A stretch of 64,000 nt of DNA from Thalassospira lucentensis (GTDB taxonomy: Bacteria > Pseudomonadota > Alphaproteobacteria > Rhodospirillales > Thalassospiraceae): positions 186,001 to 250,000 of the forward strand of contig NZ_JAATOV010000002.1 of assembly GCF_011806425.1 (NCBI RefSeq), in the 5' to 3' direction. The position numbers and the translations under genes are program-made. The notes beneath the pieces were generated by a model. The model did no database searches, had not been told where the DNA came from, and was given only the letters and a program-made list of their open reading frames with translations. This document shows, one piece after another, positions 43,925 through 52,010 of this stretch. Every line of letters begins with the position of its first letter. The stretch's first letter is position 1.

Positions 43925-45405
43925 CGCGGGCTGGCGTCCTCTGGCTCGAACGGGGCGGCTGTTTCTTCGGATTCCGCCCGCCCCCAGGATGCGTTTTCAT
44001 CCCTGAAATCATCGACAATCTGCTTGGTCGCAAACGGTAATGCGGTGCCAAACTGATCTTTATCCGCGGGGCCATTTGGTCCTGCGCCCCGTGTGGGTTG
44101 CACCCCGCGATCGAATGGGGTGGCAGACATCAAACCATGATCGAACAACAGGTTACGTTCGCGTCCAAATATCGTGTCTGCCACGTTTGGCGCGGTAGAA
44201 ATCACAAGGCGTTCCACCCGTGCCGGATCAGGATGAAGGTCAAACAACCGGGCAAGCACCCCACCAATCACGGCCTCGATCAGGAAACTTTGCCCACCCG
44301 ACATTTTCAAAACGGTTTCAAACACCACCAGCGCGGCCTTAATCGCCCCGTCCAGCGCGTTCCAATCGTCGGATGCTGTGGCATCATTTTCATCGGGTGT
44401 GCGGCGCAATTCTTCGGGGATGATCCATGCGACAATCTCGGAAATCGTCATGTCTAAATCATCGGCGGTCTTCATATCCGCCAACCGCCCACGCAACCAC
44501 CCGACACTCATATCTTCATCAACAAGGGCGGGACGATCGATTGTGCGCGCCGATACGGGCATTGATATGGGCCTGCTGATGATCAGCCCAATCAACAGGA
44601 AACTGACAAGCGGCACAGTCAACAGATGCTGCCATCGCCGCATCTGATATCGGATAATCGCGGGCACCGTGATTTTGGCAAAGCCCCAAAGCCCGGAGGC
44701 ATAACGCGGTATCATCGCACGCGGCTGGCACAAAATCCGCCATAGAAATTCCAACCCGCATCGTTGCCAAATCATCGGCGCGCGCTGCACTTTCCCGGCC
44801 AGCACATCAAACGCCCCGCCAACCCCCATGGCAAACCGGCATCCGGTTTTCGGCGCAATGTTGTGCACGAACATTTCCTTGCGCGGCGATGGCAAGGCCA
44901 CAAAAAGCGCATCCGCCCTACTGTTGCGAATAATCGTGGCAAGCTTTTCATCATCTGGTTCATACCCATGATGATGGCCGGCAATCACCAAACCGGGATA
45001 TTGCGCACGTAATTTGTCACGAAGTCCCGCAACAACATCCGCCGCCGCGCCAAGCAGGAAAATACGTGTGCCCATTTTTGCAAACCGGGGCATCAATGCT
45101 GCCATCACATCAATGCCGGTCACACGCGCGCTTACCGGCAGGCCCAAAAGCCGCGCGGCCCACACAATCCCCATCCCATCGGGCGACAGACAATCGGCCG
45201 TACTTAACGCCTTAAAAAGTGCGGGATCAGATTGCGCATGCGGCAATTTGACCGCGTTCAGACAATGATGCCGAAAACAGTGTTGTGCGGGCGATACCGG
45301 CGAAACAGTCTGCCGATCCAGCCAATTACATATATCGTCACAAAGCGTCTCTTGTGCGCGCAGGTCAAGCTGAAGGCCAAAAAACGCCGATACCCCCACC
45401 GCCAT
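43921..45405 (-). CDS. WecG/TagA/CpsF glycosyltransferase with membrane-linked C-terminal extension
   Basis: Residues of about 40-255 form a GT26 domain: CLSPDGMGIVWAARLLG, RIFLLGAAADV, LFVALPSPRKEMFVHN and GVGGAFDVLAGKVQRAP. Family members add ManNAc(A) or a similar sugar to a polyprenyl-linked acceptor, usually as peripheral membrane proteins of about 250 aa. Here a membrane segment (about 265-285, LLTVPLVSFLLIGLII) and some 205 further residues of unknown fold follow. ATG 45405 has AGGGG five bases before it; a GTG at 45411 is an alternative. The stop overlaps the co-polymerase start as ATGA. The extension may link the transferase to the Wzz/BY-kinase encoded next. Confidence 0.87.
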   Translation of the reverse strand: MAVGVSAFFGLQLDLRAQETLCDDICNWLDRQTVSPVSPAQHCFRHHCLNAVKLPHAQSDPALFKALSTADCLSPDGMGIVWAARLLGLPVSARVTGIDVMAALMPRFAKMGTRIFLLGAAADVVAGLRDKLRAQYPGLVIAGHHHGYEPDDEKLATIIRNSRADALFVALPSPRKEMFVHNIAPKTGCRFAMGVGGAFDVLAGKVQRAPMIWQRCGLEFLWRILCQPRAMIPRYASGLWGFAKITVPAIIRYQMRRWQHLLTVPLVSFLLIGLIISRPISMPVSARTIDRPALVDEDMSVGWLRGRLADMKTADDLDMTISEIVAWIIPEELRRTPDENDATASDDWNALDGAIKAALVVFETVLKMSGGQSFLIEAVIGGVLARLFDLHPDPARVERLVISTAPNVADTIFGRERNLLFDHGLMSATPFDRGVQPTRGAGPNGPADKDQFGTALPFATKQIVDDFRDENASWGRAESEETAAPFEPEDASPR

Positions 45406-45464
45406 GTGCACCCCTGTGGAAACCGGACCAGTCTTTTTTTATCGTTTTGCCGGATCGTCAACCT

Positions 45465-45480
45465 ACGCCAAAATTGGCGT
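45465..45480. promoter_or_regulatory. Palindrome in the divergent EPS promoter region
   Basis: ACGCCAA and TTGGCGT are perfect inverted arms around AA, followed by an AT-rich stretch. It lies midway between the WecG-type gene (minus) and the first GT4 gene (plus), so it could be an operator controlling both halves of the locus. Confidence 0.45.
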
Positions 45481-45553
45481 TTAAATTATTGATATCGACT
45501 GTAACTTATGATTGTTTTATCAGCAACATCGGCATCTGGGGGTGATCGGTTCC

Positions 45554-46681
45554 GTGAAGATTGCACTTCTGACCAACCTTGTTGCTCCCTATCGCCGGGC
45601 GGCGTTTAACGCGCTGGCGGCACGTGCAAAATCGGTTGCGGGATCATGCCATGTCATCTGCACCGATCCCAACGAAACCCAACACATCTGGCCGACAAAA
45701 CCCGTACAATTTCATTGCCATCCTTTGCCTGGCATTCGCGTCCCGCTTGGCGAAAACCGCCGGCTCTCTTTTAACTTTGGCCTCACCCGCACTCTGTTGC
45801 GCATCACGCCAAATGTGCTGATTTTATCGGGCTTTGGCCCCACCATGTGGCGCGCGCAAAACTGGGCCAAACAGCACTACATACCAACCGTTCTGTATTT
45901 TGACGGCTGGCATGGCTCCGACAGTGCCTATGACAACATAGCACGGCGGTTCGTACGCCGAGCCATGATCAAACAGGCCGACGGATTTATCGCGGCCGGC
46001 ACACGCGGCAAACAGTGGTTTGAGGCATTTGGAGTTCCCGCCAACCACATCACAATCGCGCCGATTCCAACATCTTTCACCCCGCCCAATACCGACCTCC
46101 CCGACTTTGACCAACGCCGCTTTGCCCAACGTCCATACGACCTTTTATGGTGTGGGCGCACCACCACGCCAAAGGGGTTTGAAACCTTCCTGCACACTGC
46201 CCGGATGCTTAAATCCCAAGGCGCTCTTCGCAAGGTCGGCATTGTTGGCGCGCTTGAACCCTCAACGGTCGCGCAACAGGTCGCAGCCTTGGGGCTTTCT
46301 GATATCACCGATATCCATCCACTGTTGCCGCCCGACCAGTTGCCGGAATTCCTGACACGGGCAAAACTCTGCCTGTTTCCCAGCCATAATGACGCCTACG
46401 GCGTTGCGGTGATTGATGCGATTGCCTGCGGTGCGATTGTTCTTGCCAGCACCGAAGTCGGATGCGCGGTTGATGTCATGGCACCAGCCGAAATCCACAG
46501 CCCCGATGCGCCTGCCGACTGGGCAACCGCCTGCCAAAAGCTGTTAAATGATCCAGACAATTGGAACCAGATACGCCGCGCGCAATCGGCCAAGATCACC
46601 GATAACACCGCCGCCCATCATGCCGCCGCGATTTGGCAGGCCGCCGATATGGCCCGGCATCGGATTGGCAACGCCGCATGA
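45554..46681 (+). CDS. Glycosyltransferase family 4 protein (1)
   Basis: The protein of about 375 aa has the GT-B fold: N-terminal KIALLTNLVAPYRRAAF, a C-terminal donor half with LWCGRTTTPKGFETFLHTA and the nucleotide-sugar-binding FPSHNDAYGVAVIDAIACG (the E-x7-E pattern is degenerate: D-A-Y-G-V-A-V-I-D). The start is probably GTG at 45554; a GTG at 45542 is in frame. It opens the plus-strand transferase operon of the locus; the next gene overlaps as ATGA. Donor and acceptor sugars are unknown. Confidence 0.85.
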   Translation: MKIALLTNLVAPYRRAAFNALAARAKSVAGSCHVICTDPNETQHIWPTKPVQFHCHPLPGIRVPLGENRRLSFNFGLTRTLLRITPNVLILSGFGPTMWRAQNWAKQHYIPTVLYFDGWHGSDSAYDNIARRFVRRAMIKQADGFIAAGTRGKQWFEAFGVPANHITIAPIPTSFTPPNTDLPDFDQRRFAQRPYDLLWCGRTTTPKGFETFLHTARMLKSQGALRKVGIVGALEPSTVAQQVAALGLSDITDIHPLLPPDQLPEFLTRAKLCLFPSHNDAYGVAVIDAIACGAIVLASTEVGCAVDVMAPAEIHSPDAPADWATACQKLLNDPDNWNQIRRAQSAKITDNTAAHHAAAIWQAADMARHRIGNAA

Positions 46682-47913
46682 GCCAAACCATGCAAAAGGC
46701 GCTTAAGACAAATCCAATTTCCCAAACCCCGGACATCTGGATGATCGGAAGGATCGATCAATTTGCCGTCCTTGCGAGCCATCTGGCCCAAAACAACCGA
46801 CTGGCCCGCTGGGATAGCTTTTGGCGTCATGATGGCACGGGTCTGATCTGCCCACCGGCGCGGAAAGTCGCTCCTGAACTTGCCACCATTCCCGGGCGTC
46901 ATCTGCTGCCCGATATGCTGGGCAAGGCAGCCCGCAACCTGCATCTTCCCGCCCATACCCTTTATTCCGACATCCCCTTATCACTGCTTGCTGCGTCGCA
47001 TTTGCCATCGGCGCGCATTTTACATGGGCAGGGAAATTACAGCCTGCCCGCCATGCGCCGCGCAAAGAAACACGGCATGATCACGATTTCTGATGTGACC
47101 GGGCAACTGGCCCCGATCCGCCATGACCAACTTGCCACCACCTATCAGGCACATGGCCGCACCTACCGCGAAATTTCAAATTTCCTTGCCCGCCGCCGCA
47201 TTGCCGAGGCGCATTTTGCCGATGCCGTTTTTGCCCCGTCCGACACCGTGATTGACGGGCTTTTAAAATGCGGCATCGCATCCAACAAAATATTCCATAT
47301 CCCGTTTATCGCGCCTCAGTGTCAGACATTGCTGCAATCCCCCCGCCCCAAACGCACCGATACCGACATCCGCTTGCTTTATGTCGGCAATATCTCCATC
47401 GCCAAGGGCATCCCGGCCTTGCTCGATGCATGGCGGTCCTTGCATGCCAGCTTTCAAAGCGATGATAAGGGCCAGAAAATCAGCCTAACCCTCATCGGTC
47501 GTGCGCAACCATGCGCCAAGGGCATAGTTCAAAACCTGCCCGCTGGCTGTCGCTGGCTTGGTCCTTTACCCCAATCAGAAGTCGCCAAACATCTGCTCGG
47601 CGCGGACATCTTTGCCTTCCCCAGCCTGTCCGAAGGCAGCAGTTTGGCAACGATGGAGGCCATGGCGGCTGGCTGTGCCGTCATCACAACCCATGACGCC
47701 GGAAGCCCGGTTATTGATCATACCAGCGGCCTGATCATTGAACCCCGTGATCCCGTGGCGCTCATTACCGCTGTCACCACCCTGATCAACAATCCCACCC
47801 TGCGCCAAACCATCGCCGATGCCGCGCGAAAGCAGATCAAAAACGCCCTTATGCCCGGCTATGGCAACCGGGTGGAACTTGCCTATGAACAACTGCTGTC
47901 GCGCCATGGATAG
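46678..47913 (+). CDS. Glycosyltransferase family 4 protein (2)
   Basis: The 411-aa GT-B protein has a Rossmann-like N-terminal half and a clear GT4 C-terminal donor site: RLLYVGNISIAKGIPALLDAW, WLGPLPQSEVAKHLLGADIFAFPSLSEGSSLATMEAMAAG. The E-x7-E pair (EGSSLATME) that contacts the donor sugar nucleotide is intact. Its ATG overlaps the previous stop and its own stop overlaps the next start by 8 bp, indicating tight coupling in one operon. Confidence 0.9.
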   Translation: MSQTMQKALKTNPISQTPDIWMIGRIDQFAVLASHLAQNNRLARWDSFWRHDGTGLICPPARKVAPELATIPGRHLLPDMLGKAARNLHLPAHTLYSDIPLSLLAASHLPSARILHGQGNYSLPAMRRAKKHGMITISDVTGQLAPIRHDQLATTYQAHGRTYREISNFLARRRIAEAHFADAVFAPSDTVIDGLLKCGIASNKIFHIPFIAPQCQTLLQSPRPKRTDTDIRLLYVGNISIAKGIPALLDAWRSLHASFQSDDKGQKISLTLIGRAQPCAKGIVQNLPAGCRWLGPLPQSEVAKHLLGADIFAFPSLSEGSSLATMEAMAAGCAVITTHDAGSPVIDHTSGLIIEPRDPVALITAVTTLINNPTLRQTIADAARKQIKNALMPGYGNRVELAYEQLLSRHG

Positions 47914-49066
47914 GATCACGCAAAGCCTGTACCCCGTTTGGCTGATCGCCGCCAATTTGACCGCCCGATTGGGCGGCATGATGATCCTTCTGATCCTTGG
48001 TCACGGCTTTGCCGCTGATCAGCTTGGCAGCTATTTCAATATGCTCGCCATCATTGGCCTTGGCGTAACCTGCGCCCAGGCGGGCACAGGACCGCTTTTA
48101 ATTCGATTACAACAGGCGCAAAAACATCATTGGGCATTGGCCTTTGTTGGCTTGCGCGTACTGATTGCGCTGACGGCAGTCTTGTGGATTACCTTCAAAA
48201 CGAATGGTGACATCGCACCTCTTGGCCAATATTGGCCGCTGTTACTCATACCCATCACCGCCGCCCTGTCACCAGATTGGGTGATCTCCGCGCGGACTGA
48301 ATTTTCACGGTTCAGCGTGATTGCACTGGTCGCGCAAACCAGCGGGATCATCATCGCAACAAGTGCTGCGCTATTTGGCGATCCGCATCTGTTGTTCGCG
48401 GTTGCGCCGACCATCTCCATCGCAAGCTTTGTGGCATCCATTGTTTTTGCCTTCCTCCCAACACAGGCCGCAACACCCCAACAAACCAAACGACCATCGC
48501 CTGCGCCTACACCATCGTGGCAAGCGTGCTTTGGTCTGATCGGCTTTACCTTATTTGCCGGACTTTTGCCCAATCTGGATTTTGTGCTGTTGGCATCTGA
48601 CAGCACCCTATTCCTCGCTCAGCGGGTTTTCCTGATCTGCGCAGCCTTTTTAGCAGCCATTTCAAGTGCGCTTTTCGCCAAACAGCAGTCCGACCATTTG
48701 CGCGATATTTGGCTTTTGGGCCCGATGGCTGGCGCAAGTTTGCTGCTGTGGGTCTGGCCCGGTTTGGTTGCGGGTGTGATCTATACCGACCCAAGCGATG
48801 AGCTGATCAGCCTTCTTCAAACCGGCGCGCTATGGCCGGTCCTTTTGGCCTTGCTCAGCCGACATATCTTGATCTTGCAAGAAAACCCCGCTGCCATGTG
48901 GGTTGGCTGGCTTTGCCTGTGCGGGTTACTCGTCAGTGCCGCCTTTTTAACAAGCCCCACCGACGCGAAGGAAGTCCTTGTCTTTATGCAGCTTCGTTTG
49001 GGCGTCGTATTGGGCCTGCTTTATCTCTGCAACCGGCAACATGTGCGACGGGTGGCAACATCATGA
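47906..49066 (+). CDS. Wzx-like polysaccharide flippase
   Basis: The 386-aa protein has about 10-12 membrane spans and no other domain, in a position where Wzx is expected between glycosyltransferases. The start NLTARLGGMMILLILGHGFAADQLGSYFNMLAIIG matches the first two helices of MOP-superfamily flippases. It should move the lipid-linked repeat unit to the periplasmic face. Similarity is weak, as is usual for Wzx, so the call rests on topology and context. It overlaps both neighbours. Confidence 0.75.
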   Translation: MDRITQSLYPVWLIAANLTARLGGMMILLILGHGFAADQLGSYFNMLAIIGLGVTCAQAGTGPLLIRLQQAQKHHWALAFVGLRVLIALTAVLWITFKTNGDIAPLGQYWPLLLIPITAALSPDWVISARTEFSRFSVIALVAQTSGIIIATSAALFGDPHLLFAVAPTISIASFVASIVFAFLPTQAATPQQTKRPSPAPTPSWQACFGLIGFTLFAGLLPNLDFVLLASDSTLFLAQRVFLICAAFLAAISSALFAKQQSDHLRDIWLLGPMAGASLLLWVWPGLVAGVIYTDPSDELISLLQTGALWPVLLALLSRHILILQENPAAMWVGWLCLCGLLVSAAFLTSPTDAKEVLVFMQLRLGVVLGLLYLCNRQHVRRVATS

Positions 49067-49821
49067 CGGCACCCCAGCTTCACACAGACATTCGAAATCA
49101 TCGCCTGATCTCGGGGAAATTTGGCGACATGACATTTGGCATGTGGGGCATTGAGTTTTCAGATCGTCATTCCTTCGCAACCCTGACCGACACCCCGCGC
49201 AAAGCGCATGTCACCAACAACATCTGGCAACTTGAACAAGGGCGCTGGCACAGCTCGTTGCGTACCGCGCAAACTGCACCCACCACCATTTCGGCCAGTG
49301 CGCAATTCACCGCCCTTGACCATGCCCCGCTGCAAGACGCCGTGTTGCGCATGGTGTTTGATAAACATGCGATTTCCCATGGCAAAATCGCCGGAAAAAC
49401 CTATCGCCACCGTGATCGCGACATATACCGGCTTCACCCCATTGATCGGGCACGCGATGTCCGCCTGATTGGCACTGATGGCTGCGAAATCATCATCACG
49501 TTGGATACCTATGACGGGGCCGGGCGCTTTGCCCCCTATCTTTATTTGCGTGATCGCGGTGATCACTGGATTGTTCATGCACGGTTGTTGCCGACAACCC
49601 CCGTTGATCATGTCTGGCTGCGGTGGGCCAATCGGTTCTTTACCCTGACAGCGCCGGATCGCCTATCACGTGCTCTATGGGATATGCCCGGTGGCCAAAA
49701 AATGCTCTGGCGGTTGCGCGAACGCATGGGGCGACACTGCCCGGAAATTCAGGCCGTGCCGCTTAATCGGCTATCGCCCGGCGATACATTGTGGTTGGGG
49801 GTGACATGCCGCTTCCGCTAA
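49063..49821 (+). CDS. Unknown 252-aa protein of the EPS locus
   Basis: I do not recognise a family. The protein has no signal peptide or membrane span and looks mixed alpha/beta, with several basic/aromatic stretches (YRHRDRDIYRLHPIDRARD; LRDRGDHWIVHARLLP). It overlaps the flippase stop as ATGA and the following toroid gene by 16 bp, so its product is made in step with both. By position it may modify a sugar or act with the downstream toroid protein. Confidence 0.6.
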   Translation: MTAPQLHTDIRNHRLISGKFGDMTFGMWGIEFSDRHSFATLTDTPRKAHVTNNIWQLEQGRWHSSLRTAQTAPTTISASAQFTALDHAPLQDAVLRMVFDKHAISHGKIAGKTYRHRDRDIYRLHPIDRARDVRLIGTDGCEIIITLDTYDGAGRFAPYLYLRDRGDHWIVHARLLPTTPVDHVWLRWANRFFTLTAPDRLSRALWDMPGGQKMLWRLRERMGRHCPEIQAVPLNRLSPGDTLWLGVTCRFR

Positions 49822-51332
49822 CAAACAATGCTGCAAATAACATTGAAAGGACCGGCATTCAGGAGCGCAGCCTGCGCTTGGCCCGTCTGATTGCCGATCA
49901 GTTGGCCGACCGCCAACAGCCCAACGGCGCGTTCCCCCAACACAGCTTCTACGCCCCGGCCTTTGCCGCCGCCCTTTGGGCACAGTTGGATCCAAGCCAC
50001 TACGCCGCCAAAATCGAAACCGCCCTGACCGCCCTTGAAACCGAACACCAAGACCGACGTTACCACCGTGAATTTATCGAATATGCCCTGTGGCAAATAC
50101 CGGGCCTTTACCGCGCACGCCGGACCGCCATCTTGCGCGACGCGCCCACCCAATCGCCCGATGTTGCCAATTGGCAAATGCTTGGCCTGATCAACGGCCA
50201 ACTTTCGCAAAAACACGGCGCCGGCAAATCGCGCCGTTTCATGAATTGGCTGCGCTGGACGTTTATCCGACAGCACTATTGGCTCGCCCCCCTTTTCTGG
50301 GATCGGCCGTCCTGTTTTTCCGGGCAATATCACGCATTTTGCGCCGCCCTTTTGACCGACAGCCCTAAAACCGCCCATCAAAAAATTGCCGCCCAGGCGA
50401 CCGCGCTGATTGCTGACCTCTGCGATGACCATGGTTACCCCAACCTTTTGGGCCGTGGGGCGGGGCAAAGCTTTGGCGCGGTATGTGCGTTATACGCGCT
50501 GGCCCAGCATGGCTTTCACCATGCGGCGGATGCGATCCTGTTTCGGCTTGAAACAGCAATGCTGACCACCGGAACCTTGCCACTTAATCTGTTTGCGCAA
50601 AACCCGCTGCCCGATGATCTAGGCCCCGCCAATCCGGCAACACCGGGCTGGTACGGCTATAACCGCCATGATGATTATCTCGCCTTTGCCGGCTATTGGC
50701 TTTTAAAGGTCGCAACCAGCACAACCGAACCCAAACCGCAACCATCCTTGCCCAATCTCATCACATCCCCGATCAGCATCTTTTCCGGCCCTGCCTATCA
50801 GGCGCAAATGTGTCCACTCGGCAAACACAGTTTTGATATCACTCCCTGTCCCGTTGTGCTTTCGGGCACCGGCACCAACGCCACGCTTCTCTTTGCTCCC
50901 ACCGGCGGCGAGGAAGACGCCAACAGCCTATATGGCCCATCATCCGTCCCCCTTCCCGCCAGCATCGATGGCACGCAGTTTGCCCACATCCGCAGGACCT
51001 TCAAGCTCTTTGACACGGTCGAAATTACCTTCAAACTGGCGCGCGTTTCGGGAACACGCACCATCACGTTTAATGATCACGAAATCACAATCACAGACGA
51101 AATCGCAACCAAATGCGATCTGCTGCGCCTCTTGGTGCATCACCACGTACCCCTGATCCAAGCCACGCCAAATCAGCTGAACGCGCCAGAACTGGGCATC
51201 ACTTTCCGGGCCGATCATGACCTTATCTTAAGCGACCCCACCCACTTCACCGCTGCCGGTCCGGCGCGCATGATCACCGCCCCCAACGCCAATCACGTCG
51301 CGTTGCGCATTTGCTGGGGGAATTGTCCATGA
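49806..51332 (+). CDS. Heparinase/toroid-like protein of the EPS locus
   Basis: The 508-aa protein has an N-terminal helical region suggestive of an alpha/alpha toroid (RLARLIADQLADRQQPNGAFPQHSFYAPAFAAALWA; DHGYPNLLGRGAGQSFGAVCALYALAQHG) and a C-terminal mainly beta region (about 330-508), the two-part layout of heparinase-II/alginate-lyase-type polysaccharide lyases. A WYGYNRHDDYLAFAGYWLL segment has the Tyr and His residues such enzymes use. No signal peptide is visible, so a cytoplasmic role or unusual export is possible. The family call is tentative. Confidence 0.65.
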   Translation: MPLPLTNNAANNIERTGIQERSLRLARLIADQLADRQQPNGAFPQHSFYAPAFAAALWAQLDPSHYAAKIETALTALETEHQDRRYHREFIEYALWQIPGLYRARRTAILRDAPTQSPDVANWQMLGLINGQLSQKHGAGKSRRFMNWLRWTFIRQHYWLAPLFWDRPSCFSGQYHAFCAALLTDSPKTAHQKIAAQATALIADLCDDHGYPNLLGRGAGQSFGAVCALYALAQHGFHHAADAILFRLETAMLTTGTLPLNLFAQNPLPDDLGPANPATPGWYGYNRHDDYLAFAGYWLLKVATSTTEPKPQPSLPNLITSPISIFSGPAYQAQMCPLGKHSFDITPCPVVLSGTGTNATLLFAPTGGEEDANSLYGPSSVPLPASIDGTQFAHIRRTFKLFDTVEITFKLARVSGTRTITFNDHEITITDEIATKCDLLRLLVHHHVPLIQATPNQLNAPELGITFRADHDLILSDPTHFTAAGPARMITAPNANHVALRICWGNCP

Positions 51333-51376
51333 CGGATGGCATGACCGATGACATCACGGATGCGATGACGATCATC
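51329..51376 (+). repeat. Four imperfect 12-bp tandem repeats at the start of the GT2 gene
   Basis: Units at 51329, 51341, 51353 and 51365 follow the pattern ATGACNGATGNN and encode MTDG-MTDD-ITDA-MTII. Three of the four begin with an in-frame ATG. The GGGGGAA ribosome site precedes only the first. Confidence 0.7.
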
Positions 51377-52003
51377 ACCACCATCCGCGATGGCGATGGT
51401 TTCCGGGATCGGTTCTTTGCCAACCTCACGGCAAACTTACGCGCTCAGGACTTTGCCGTGATCGTCGATGATGGCTCCCAACACCCCGTTTACCTACCCC
51501 AAAACCTTGCAAACGACCCCCGCATCCATCTCCTCACGCCCGGCAAAATAGGGCGCGGTGCGGCCCTCAACATCGCGATCAAAGCCGCCCCAACCAAACT
51601 CATCGCCATCCAGGACGTCGATGACCTTTCCCTGCCCGGTCGACTGGCGGCGCAAACTGCATTCCTGCTCAAGCAACCCAACTGCCTGCTCTTTGGCCGG
51701 GCCACCTCTGATCGTCCTTGGTTATGGCCGATGAACCGTCGGCATCTTTCCGCCAAGCGCCTCTATCGCAGCAACCCGCTGCATCATTCCACGCTGGCTT
51801 TTGACAAATCTGTTTGGGAACGTACCGGGGGATATGACCCTGATCTTGCGTGCTGCATTGATCTTGATTTTTATCTGCGCACGGTGACACAGGCTGGGGC
51901 CACACTTATCCAACAGCGAACCGTTTTGATTGATCGCAACCTTGATCCCAAAACCCGTTTCTTTTGTCAGATTCCCCCCAAAGCTTTACCACCAAACCCG
52001 TGA
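51329..52003 (+). CDS. Glycosyltransferase family 2 protein
   Basis: The 224-aa protein has a GT-A fold: TIITTIRDGDGFRDRFF at the N-terminus, VIVDDGS, the KIGRGAALNIAI turn and the metal-binding AIQDVDDLSLPGRL (D-x-D). The later CIDLDFYLR corresponds to the catalytic E/D-D segment. It is shorter than many GT2 proteins but the catalytic core is complete. The first ATG overlaps the previous stop as ATGA; two further in-frame ATGs lie in the repeat. Confidence 0.88.
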   Translation: MTDGMTDDITDAMTIITTIRDGDGFRDRFFANLTANLRAQDFAVIVDDGSQHPVYLPQNLANDPRIHLLTPGKIGRGAALNIAIKAAPTKLIAIQDVDDLSLPGRLAAQTAFLLKQPNCLLFGRATSDRPWLWPMNRRHLSAKRLYRSNPLHHSTLAFDKSVWERTGGYDPDLACCIDLDFYLRTVTQAGATLIQQRTVLIDRNLDPKTRFFCQIPPKALPPNP

Positions 52004-52010
52004 TCAGGTA

